Source: CAWGMT01 sp963823675
GTDB lineage: Bacteria; Planctomycetota; Planctomycetia; Isosphaerales; Isosphaeraceae
NCBI GenBank assembly: GCA_963823675.1
Contig: CAWGMT010000006.1
Coordinates: 1 to 64,000 of the forward strand
DNA: 64,000 nucleotides
Direction: 5' to 3'
How positions within the stretch are numbered: position 1 is the first letter of the stretch; each line of letters begins with the position of its first letter. Below, one piece after another: positions 57,070-64,000 of the stretch. The notes below the pieces were generated by a model. The model did no database searches and was not told the DNA's origin. It saw only the letters and a program-made list of their open reading frames with translations. A program made the position numbers and the translations under genes.

Positions 57070-58758
57070 GGTGGTGATCCTCGATGAAGCGGCGGGGTGA
57101 TTCGAGGCGACGACTTCAATCATTCATCTGAAATCAGCGACGAGCCGACGTCAAGCGGCATGGGAACCTTGAGTCGCAATTCAAACGTAAGCGGCCGGTG
57201 CAGCGCGAAGCCGCCAGCAGCCACCAGACGGTGCGCGGGCCAGATCTCGTTGGCGTATCTATCGTTCACCTGCCACGTGACGACTTCGAGCCATGCCCCA
57301 GTTTCGAGAGCGCCGCGCGTCCGTTCGCGACTGGGCGTGGTCCAAAACGAGCGCTTTTCGGGGCCGCATGCGCGCGAATTTGCGCCATGGTGGGCAAACT
57401 CGGGGAAAAACCCCGAGAAAATGGTCAAAAACGAGATGGAAAATGGCGCCAGATGGCGCTTTTTGGAGGGTCTGAAGCGCCATTTCGCCGTGCCCGGAGC
57501 CGACGGTGCTAGATCGCAACCCGCCAGCCTGCCAGACTTTACGTCTGTGGCGTCCGACTGGATCGAGCCGGCTGCGGCACCAGGAAGTCAGAGTGGAGCG
57601 CCATTTTTCACGGACGTGGGCACGGACCGACATCTGCGAGCGATCACCTCCGGGCACGGAACACGCGCGATTGCTGGACTTTGCTGAGACACTCGTGCCG
57701 TGCGCCAGGTTGGGGGGCTAAGCGGCGCAACTCGTGAGTCGGCCATCCGCGGTAGCTCGGGCAACTTCATGCGGCGTGCTGCCCTCCCCTGGCTGCGCCA
57801 CCCCCCTTGTCAAGTCGCCAACGAGTGCCGCAAGTTGCCGTAACTTGGATAGAGCCTTGTGCTTCCACGATGCTCGTGGATTCAGCGAAATTGGCTTCGT
57901 TCGGCGCATTTTCGCCGATTTCGCCCATCCCACTAATCTCATCCCCGTCCTGCAGTACGCTGTGTGGATCGATCATTTCCGCCCGCTTGAGACGATCAAT
58001 CCGACCATGGACCTGGAGAACAACGTGAAGAATCCGATCTTGAGATCGTTGCTGATCCCAGTTAACGTGTGATGCACTCAGGCAAGCGCGGGAACGGATC
58101 GGTGTGACTGGCTATCGAGACGGGTTCGGGCCGGGATCGCGATTCTACGGGCAGTTGAAAGGTACATCCAGTCGTGCATCGTAGGCCGCTATGCTCGACA
58201 CATACTCGGCACATACTCGGCATAGTGTGCACACTCTAGCGCGTGCCAAGCATGCCGAGTATGTGCCGAGTATGCGGTTGGACGACGTAACAACCGGGCC
58301 AACTCAATCGCCACCAGCAACATCGAAGCGGCGCGCGTTCGGGCGAACTGGATTGGGCCGAGCGCACTCGACCCAATATACCCATTATACTCATAGTCTC
58401 TAAGCTGTCAAGACGTGCAGCCTGAAAACTTGACGTAAGCCTTTGGCCTGCTGGGGGAAGAAAAATCCCCTCAAAAATAACTCCGCGCCACTCGAATTGC
58501 GCGCCTTGCGGCGGCGCCGCTGTGAAGACCGGCGACCGGGCGTAGATCGCTTCCGACAGGTTGACACGGTGGCGACGGCGAACGGTTGTGAAATCGTCAG
58601 ACCCCCGCCTCCCTGGTTCTTGGCCGGTCCGCCCGAGCGCAAACTCGTCGCGTCCCGGTTTCCGTCCCCAGTCGCCGAATCGTTTGCCGAAAGCGTGTCC
58701 AAGACGAACGTGGTCTTCCGGCACGCTTTTTGACCAACGGAGGGTCGATGTGCCCAAA
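57070..58758. other. 1.7-kb gene-poor stretch with dispersed-element sequence
   Basis: No gene can be supported. Several frames of 60-200 codons overlap on both strands, none with a recognised domain. The 57340-57480 part (GGCAAACTCGGGG, GGTCAAAAACG, GGAAAATGGCG) and the 57830-57970 part look like dispersed intergenic elements rather than coding DNA. A strong inverted repeat lies at 58201-58274. The 58440-58730 frame (NPLKNNSAPLELRALRRRR) resembles over-called planctomycete ORFs and is not accepted. Confidence 0.4.
58201..58274. repeat. perfect 22-bp inverted repeat around a 12-bp palindrome
   Basis: Arms 58201-58222 and 58253-58274 are exact reverse complements, each built from two copies of CATACTCGGCA-type units. 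The 30-nt middle contains the palindrome AGTGTGCACACT (58224-58235). It stands in gene-free DNA. Confidence 0.7.
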
Positions 58759-61416
58759 CTACCCAGGAAGACCCTCGTGGAGGAGGAGGACCTGCACCGA
58801 ACACCCGGGAGCCGTTGAGCCTGTCGGTGGCGCTGGTCTCATGGCCGACGGGGATCCGCCCGACTCGCCGATCCAGCTTCGGGCGAGCCTGTTCACGTCA
58901 CCAAGGATTTCCTCCGGGTGCCATCCACGACGGTCCTCGGCGAGCGTGGGATTCTTGAGCACTGCGCGAGCCAGAACGTCGATCGCGCTCTCGCTGTCTT
59001 CGCTCGATGGACGCGTTGGTCCACCCTCCTTGCCGTGATCCGCGATCGCCCGATCAAGGACGGCACCAACGTCCGCGAGCGACTGAACCGGCGCCGGGTT
59101 GGTAGACACCAATGGGATCGCCTTCGCGGCTGATGCGCCCACTGTCAAAGTCACTGTTGCGATGTTGGATTGCAGCTTTCCACTCATCGCCGTGTCGAAG
59201 TAAGTGAATTGATCGGTCCCCGTGAAGTTTCGGCTCGGCGTGTAGACGAATGAGCCATTGGTGTTGAACGTCAGCGTGCCGTGTTTGGGTCTGCTCTTGA
59301 GCACAGCCGTCAGTGGGCCGGCATTCCCGGGTTGGTCGTTAGAAAGTACGCCCGGGCTTGGTATGAAAAGGGTCTTGTTCTCGGTGACTGGGTACTTGTC
59401 GTTGACGGCCTTCGGGGGCCCAATGACAGTAAGAATACCATTGGCATTGTGGAACGCGTAATTCGACGACGTCAGCCCGCTCGGCACGATCGGGTAGGAC
59501 CCGGCAGGGCTGGAGGCGGCCGCTTTGGTCGTGATCTTTAGCGTGCCGCTGAGGACGCCCGGGCCCTGACCGAGCACGAAGCCGCTGTACTTGACTGAGA
59601 AGGGCGGATTGGCCTGGCCCAGTATCCTCTGCGCGCTGTTGGCCGTGATGGTAAGCGGTGCCGGGGTGAGCGTGAGGGTTCCGGCGACGTAGCTGATGGT
59701 GTAGTCCCTGTTGACCGCGCCGGAGGCGGTGATCGCGTACGGACTGCCGGAAACAGCGCTGCTGGCAGTGGCCGTCGTCGCCAGTTTGGGCTGAGTCGTC
59801 AGGCTGCCGGCGGTGTCGCCGTTGGCGAAGCCGGAATACGACGCGGTCAGTACCGGCAGCGCTGCGCCGTAGACCTTGGTCTGGTTGTTCGCCGTTACGA
59901 TCAGCCGCGCAGGGTTCACGTTGAGCGCCACGGTGGCCGTCACAACGGTGTAGTCGGTCGAGTCGGTGGGCGTGAAGGTCACCGACTCGCTCAGGCCGGC
60001 GCCTGCGCTCGGCACGGTACCCGCGGCGCTCGCGTAGGTAAACGAACCAAGAACAGTGGTCACGTTGCCGCCGACAGTCCAGGTGGCCGTGCCACCGAGT
60101 TGGCTGTTGGCGAGTGCCGTGCCGTACGTCAGTTCGACGGGATTGACGCTCACCACCGGCGCTGCCCGATCCACGTTGACGGTCACTGTGGCGGTGGCGC
60201 CGGTGTAGTCGGTGCTGTCCGTCGGCGTGAACGTCACGGTAAGCGTTTGGTTGACGCCCGCGCCCAGGAGCGTACCGGCTGCTGGCGTGTAGGTGAATGT
60301 GCCGGTTACCGACGCCGTGGCATCGAGCTGGTTTGTACCGAGAGGCGTTCCGTAGGTGATTCCGCCAGGATTGGCCCAAGTGATCGTCGGGACACTCCGA
60401 TTGGGATTCTCGACTTCGATGTAGACTGTGTCGGTAGCCGAAGTGTAGTCCGTCGTATCGGTCGGCATGAAGGTGACTGACAGCGGCTGGTTGTTGCCCG
60501 CGTCGAGAATCGTGTCGAGCGCTGGCGCGTAGGAGAACATCCCCGGCACACTCGCGGTGGCGTCGAGCTGGGTTGCCGAAAGTGGCGTGCCGTAGACGAT
60601 GGCCGACGGATCCGCCCAGGTGATCACGGGCGAGGTGATTACGGCCTGGATAGAGGAGCCGTTGCTCGTCGCGTCCACCTCGTAGCCGGCGGCATTGTTC
60701 AGTGGGATCTGCTGGCCACCCACGCCGATCGTCCACGTCGCGGGCGGGTTGCTGGTAACCCACAGGTAGAAATAACTGCCCAGCGTCTGGTACGCATTGA
60801 GGCTGTCGGAAAACTCCGCCGTCCCGTTCTCATAGAGGGTGACGGTCTGGGCGTTGGACGTGTCGTTGGTTACGGTGAACTGGACTTCACCCGGGGAATC
60901 CACGCGCGGGACGGGCTGGTAGATGTGGATTGTGCCCTGTTCGACTGTCTGGGCGTTGATGACGGAGCTGTCGTACACGTCCGTGAGGTTGCCGTTGACG
61001 TTCTGCTCGTACACATATGTCGGACGACGGTTTGCGTTGACGGCCGCCACGATCGAGGTGTGATGGGCCGCCGTCGATCCGTCGGCGAGCGTGACGTTCT
61101 GGTACTGGATGATGTCGCCGGGAACGCAAGGGACCGTCGGGTTGCTGTCGTTGCCGGGTGTAATCGTCGCGATCAGGGTGCCCCAGATGTAGTCGCCATT
61201 CCCCGGATCGTCGACGGCGAAGTCCGCGCCGGCGACTCGCAGGGCCTCGCTGGCGAGATCTGCACACTGGCCGCTGCCCACCTGTTCACCGAGATGGGCC
61301 TGAGCGAACTCGAGCACCAGCGTGTTGATACTAAGAACCACCCGCGATTCGAGGCTACCGACGAAAGGCAGATAGGCGGGACGGCGACGCCGTAACTGAC
61401 CTCGATTGAATCTCAC
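58759..61416 (-). CDS. secreted CHAP-like amidase with Ig-like/cadherin-like repeats
   Basis: 885 residues. The N-terminus has SLESRVVLSI, a variant of the LEPRxxLSA motif. A CHAP/NlpC-like domain follows (about 35-170): catalytic Cys in SGQCADLASEAL, His in AAHHTSIVAAV. Next come MBG/YDG-type beta repeats (VYGTPLSATQLDATASVPGMFSYAPA and TYGTPLGTNQLDATASVTGTFTYTPA, then TKVYGAALPVLTASYSGF), and a cadherin-like domain (NDKYPVTENKTLFIPSPGVLSNDQPGN...FNTNGSFVYTPSRNFTGTDQFTYF). The C-terminus is low-complexity. Likely a cell-surface peptidoglycan or glycan hydrolase or adhesin; the active-site call rests only on the two motifs. Frame intact. Confidence 0.75.
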   Translation of the reverse strand: MRFNRGQLRRRRPAYLPFVGSLESRVVLSINTLVLEFAQAHLGEQVGSGQCADLASEALRVAGADFAVDDPGNGDYIWGTLIATITPGNDSNPTVPCVPGDIIQYQNVTLADGSTAAHHTSIVAAVNANRRPTYVYEQNVNGNLTDVYDSSVINAQTVEQGTIHIYQPVPRVDSPGEVQFTVTNDTSNAQTVTLYENGTAEFSDSLNAYQTLGSYFYLWVTSNPPATWTIGVGGQQIPLNNAAGYEVDATSNGSSIQAVITSPVITWADPSAIVYGTPLSATQLDATASVPGMFSYAPALDTILDAGNNQPLSVTFMPTDTTDYTSATDTVYIEVENPNRSVPTITWANPGGITYGTPLGTNQLDATASVTGTFTYTPAAGTLLGAGVNQTLTVTFTPTDSTDYTGATATVTVNVDRAAPVVSVNPVELTYGTALANSQLGGTATWTVGGNVTTVLGSFTYASAAGTVPSAGAGLSESVTFTPTDSTDYTVVTATVALNVNPARLIVTANNQTKVYGAALPVLTASYSGFANGDTAGSLTTQPKLATTATASSAVSGSPYAITASGAVNRDYTISYVAGTLTLTPAPLTITANSAQRILGQANPPFSVKYSGFVLGQGPGVLSGTLKITTKAAASSPAGSYPIVPSGLTSSNYAFHNANGILTVIGPPKAVNDKYPVTENKTLFIPSPGVLSNDQPGNAGPLTAVLKSRPKHGTLTFNTNGSFVYTPSRNFTGTDQFTYFDTAMSGKLQSNIATVTLTVGASAAKAIPLVSTNPAPVQSLADVGAVLDRAIADHGKEGGPTRPSSEDSESAIDVLARAVLKNPTLAEDRRGWHPEEILGDVNRLARSWIGESGGSPSAMRPAPPTGSTAPGCSVQVLLLHEGLPG

Positions 61417-61523
61417 GATGTCGACTCTCTTGAAGGGCAGCGGGATCGGGTAACACGGACGACTTCAACGCGATTTGCCAAGTTAGTCTAAGAGATGCGA
61501 AATCGTTTACGCTACCTTGCAAT

Positions 61524-61721
61524 TTGCAGAACCTGTTGTCAAGCGGTGAGGCGCCGCCCTCAGAACGGCAGTATCTGACCCCAAGGGCAACATTCCTAAC
61601 CTTTCTCCGACTCCCTTACCGCATTCACTTCCGCTACGATGGCAAGCCGCACATTTTGACCCTTGCCAAGGTCTCCGAAGACGAAGCCAGGTCCAAATCC
61701 GATAAGATTGGAGGTTCCTGA
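61524..61721 (+). pseudogene. fragment of a tyrosine recombinase N-terminus
   Basis: 65-codon frame. FLRLPYRIHFRYDGKPHILTLAKVSEDEARSKSDKI matches the arm-type DNA-binding start of planctomycete phage-integrase family proteins. The SAM-like core and catalytic R-H-R-Y domain are absent; the frame stops before them. It is probably the remnant of an integrated element. It lies between two giant surface-protein genes. Confidence 0.45.
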
Positions 61722-61810
61722 CTTCGATCTCCACCCCGAGGTGAGGTTGGAGATCGGTATGGTGTCCCCTGAACTCCGGAATCCAAGCGTGTCCTATCGA
61801 TTGGCTTGAC

Positions 61811-64000
61811 TCAGATCCCGACTGAGTCGTCATCACGCCGAACGATGAGGTTGTGTCTGAGGCCCGCGAGGTCGTCGCGCTCGAGCAAAGCGTCGATCGC
61901 GGCCGGAGTCAGCACCGTTCGCGTGTCGGTTCCTGCCGATTGCGCAATATGGATCACCCGGCCAGGCGTTGGGAAGACCACGACATCCTTGCCGCCGTTG
62001 ATGTAACGGCCAAGGGTGTCTCGCAGGCCGTTTGGGCCAGAGGCGTACACCACGAGTTCCACGGGCTTGCTCAGTGCGAACGGCCTGGCCGGCGTCAGCG
62101 TGACGATGTTGATGGCCGGATTGTACGAGGCCGACTTGAGGTTGATCACCCCCGCGTTCTTGGCCGTGTACGATCCGCCCTTGCCGGGCGTCGCCAGGTG
62201 ATACGTGCTGGTCCGGTCGGCCTCGGCCGTGTTGACGGCGCCGCTGAAGATCACCACGACCTCGGACACTTGGTGCTTCTTGTTCAATAGATCTTGGGCA
62301 GATGTCACGGTGACGACAGGCGCCGGCCTGCCGACGACCGTAATGGTTCCGGCTGGGCTCGGGCTGCTCATGTCGCCGTACTGGTTGACTATCTGAATGC
62401 GATACGTACGCGATCCGATGGCGAGTGGTCCTGGCACCTGAACCACGTACGCACCCGACCTATTCGCATGGGTCGTGGCCAGAATCTCTCCGCTCTGATT
62501 CGTGAGCTGGACGGTCGCGTCGGGGAGAGTGGTTCCGACGAGGTGAGGGCTAGTCGAGTAAGTCGTCTCGCCGCCCGGGCTGCCGTTGCTATCGCCCGCG
62601 AAGAGAGTGGGGGCACTGGGCGTGGCCGGCGGGGCCACGATCGTCAGCGAACAGGCTGGGCTTGGGCTGCTGACGTCGCCGTACTGGTTGACGGTCTGAG
62701 TGCTGTACTCGTAGGTCCCGGTCCGGAGCGGGCCGGCGAGCGGGATGACGTAGACACCGGAGCCACTGGCCGTGGCCGTGCCGATGACCTTGTCATTCGC
62801 ATCGAGCAACTGCACGGTCGCACCGGCGAAGGCCGTTCCGGTGAGGCTCGGATTCGTGATGTCCGTGATGCCGTCCCCCGGGTTCCCACTGTCGCCGCCG
62901 GGCAACAATGCTGGCGCACTGGGAGCCGGCGGTGGGGCGACGATCGTCAGCGAAAACGCAGCGCTCGGGTTACTGACATCGCCATACTGGTCGATCGTAT
63001 CAACGCTGTACTCGTAGGTTTGGGGCGCCAGCGGCGATCCAGGGATGGCGATGACGTAGTTCCCCGAGCCGTCCGCCATTGTCATGGCAATCACGTTGTC
63101 CTGGGAATCGAGCAACTGGACGGTCGCGCCAGCGAAGGCTGTCCCTGTCAGGCTCGGATCGGCGTCATCGGTGATGCCGTCGCCCGGTGTGCCGCTGTCG
63201 TCAGCCGGTAAGAGCGTAGGGTCGCTGGGAGTGACCGGAGGTGCGACGATCGTAAGATAGAGCGGAAAGCTGGCAGCGGTTGACCCCGTGGCATCGGTGG
63301 CGAAGACGCTCAGCGTGTAATCGCCGGGAGCGAGTGCGTTCTCCACCGAGACGACGTAGTTGCCGTTGGCGTCCGACGTGGTCGTGCCGATGACTTGGGT
63401 CCCGTTTACAAGCGAGACCGTCTCACTGCCATCGACCGAGCCAAAAAAGGCGGGGGTGGAGTCGTCGGTAATGCCGTCGCCCGGCGTGCCGCTGTCGTCG
63501 TTTGGTTCGAGCTGGGGCGCGTTGAACTCGATCGGCGGAGGGGTCGTGCTGATCGTGACCTGGGCTTGATTGATCGGCCCGACAGTCGCGTTGGTGGGCG
63601 ACGAGAGCGTGATCGAAAAGGTCCCGCCGGGACTTGTCGAGCTTCCTAACAGGATCGGCACAACGATCTGCTCGTAGAACTGGCCGGGGGCGAAGTTCAG
63701 CACGCCGCTCGTCGCGGTATAGTTGGTACCCGCCAGGGCCGTGCCGTCGGCCGTGGCGTAGTCGACCGAGACCTGCTGGTCGCTATTCATGCTGCGCGCG
63801 ACGTCAATGGCGATGGTGCCGTCGGTCCAATTAACGGCCGCGCCGGACTGCAGAAAGCCGATCTGCGCGGGCATGGGCGTCAGGTCGGTCGTCGTCGTTG
63901 GGTCAAATGCCGTCGTCGTGTACGAGAACGATTGCGACTGGCCGTTGATGACCGCGTTATCGATCTGGACGTTGTAGACGACCTGCTGGCCGGGTTGCGG
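61811..64000 (-). CDS. giant secreted Calx-beta/Ig-like repeat protein, 5' cut by window edge
   Basis: At least 730 residues; the frame stays open to the right edge, so the first Met inside (63874) is not the start. It begins with a Calx-beta-type domain (NSDQQVSVDYATADGTALAGTNYTATSGVLNFAPGQ). Four Ig-like units follow, each opening with DSGTPGDGITD and a PSLTGTAFAGATVQLLD strand, about 95 residues apart. The C-terminus (VVIFSGAVNTAEADRTSTYHLATPGKGGSYTAKNAGVI) resembles a Big/DUF planctomycete anchoring domain, ending RRDDDSVGI. Likely an adhesin or cell-surface structural protein. No frameshift in the visible part. Confidence 0.75.
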   Translation of the reverse strand, partial: PQPGQQVVYNVQIDNAVINGQSQSFSYTTTAFDPTTTTDLTPMPAQIGFLQSGAAVNWTDGTIAIDVARSMNSDQQVSVDYATADGTALAGTNYTATSGVLNFAPGQFYEQIVVPILLGSSTSPGGTFSITLSSPTNATVGPINQAQVTISTTPPPIEFNAPQLEPNDDSGTPGDGITDDSTPAFFGSVDGSETVSLVNGTQVIGTTTSDANGNYVVSVENALAPGDYTLSVFATDATGSTAASFPLYLTIVAPPVTPSDPTLLPADDSGTPGDGITDDADPSLTGTAFAGATVQLLDSQDNVIAMTMADGSGNYVIAIPGSPLAPQTYEYSVDTIDQYGDVSNPSAAFSLTIVAPPPAPSAPALLPGGDSGNPGDGITDITNPSLTGTAFAGATVQLLDANDKVIGTATASGSGVYVIPLAGPLRTGTYEYSTQTVNQYGDVSSPSPACSLTIVAPPATPSAPTLFAGDSNGSPGGETTYSTSPHLVGTTLPDATVQLTNQSGEILATTHANRSGAYVVQVPGPLAIGSRTYRIQIVNQYGDMSSPSPAGTITVVGRPAPVVTVTSAQDLLNKKHQVSEVVVIFSGAVNTAEADRTSTYHLATPGKGGSYTAKNAGVINLKSASYNPAINIVTLTPARPFALSKPVELVVYASGPNGLRDTLGRYINGGKDVVVFPTPGRVIHIAQSAGTDTRTVLTPAAIDALLERDDLAGLRHNLIVRRDDDSVGI

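Noticed and set aside
57293..57512. Small genes in the 57.1-58.7 kb stretch
   Set aside because: Frames overlap in several phases on both strands with no domain or ribosome binding site; the sequence looks like a dispersed element.
58443..58733. 96-codon plus-strand frame NPLKNNSAPLELRALRRRR
   Set aside because: No homologous domain known to me, basic low-complexity composition and competing frames on the other strand.
1..64000. tRNA or rRNA genes
   Set aside because: No cloverleaf-like segment or rRNA motif was noticed by eye on either strand; a covariance-model scan would be needed to exclude them.

Overview
This 64 kb window is high-GC DNA from a member of the Planctomycetota, most likely Isosphaeraceae-like. 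That placement is inferred from gene content, not from a marker-gene tree. The evidence is a DUF1549/DUF1553 + DUF1501 + WD40 operon, a Ser/Thr kinase fused to about 14 WD40 repeats, Tat-type N-termini on oxidoreductase, ThuA and tyrosinase proteins, planctomycete-style LEPRxxLSA-like export motifs, and very large Ig-like/Calx-beta surface proteins.

Layout. 1-4.7 kb: the 3' end of a type 2 BREX (Pgl) phage-defence operon, pglZ (5' cut off by the window)-brxD-brxHI, tightly coupled. 4.9-24.4 kb: metabolic and secreted proteins, namely a MmgE/PrpD dehydratase, the DUF1549/DUF1501/WD40 operon, secreted alpha/beta hydrolases, a Uma2 nuclease-fold protein, a GT2 glycosyltransferase, a nitrilase-family hydrolase, an orphan ABC-2 permease, a His-rich secreted protein and a lipoprotein. 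24.8-32.5 kb: a tyrosinase, a small lipoprotein resembling its C-terminal domain, a WD40 receptor kinase and a STAS-like protein. 32.7-36.1 kb: a two-gene operon of a class II aldolase and an unusual lipoyl-E1alpha-E1beta fusion. 36.1-37.6 kb: a REP-associated tyrosine transposase (RAYT) embedded in its presumed REP hairpins. 37.6-57 kb: TolC-like protein, WD40 protein, carboxypeptidase-regulatory-like protein, SABATH-type methyltransferase, DinB, a fused double amidohydrolase, ThuA, a paralogous small-protein pair, dolichol-phosphate-mannose-synthase-like GT, ExeA-like ATPase, kinase, accA and a Gfo/Idh/MocA oxidoreductase. 57-64 kb: a gene-poor repeat-bearing stretch, then two giant secreted Ig-like proteins, the last running off the right edge.

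The most interesting system is the RAYT at 36487-37164. About 25 copies of a hairpin CATCACGCTCCGCGTGATG, mostly preceded by GTAG, lie on both sides of it and at four other places in the window. The RAYT stop codon TAG is itself part of the GTAG head of the adjoining hairpin. Two further GTAG-headed hairpin families occur as head-to-head pairs elsewhere in the window.

Caution on gene integrity: about 15 genes are split by one or more single-base frameshifts, often in short homopolymers. They include accA, which is normally essential. The simplest reading is that this sequence carries indel errors, so the frameshifted genes below are given as single CDS features over their full extent rather than called pseudogenes. 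Large open frames antisense to real genes are high-GC shadows and are omitted.
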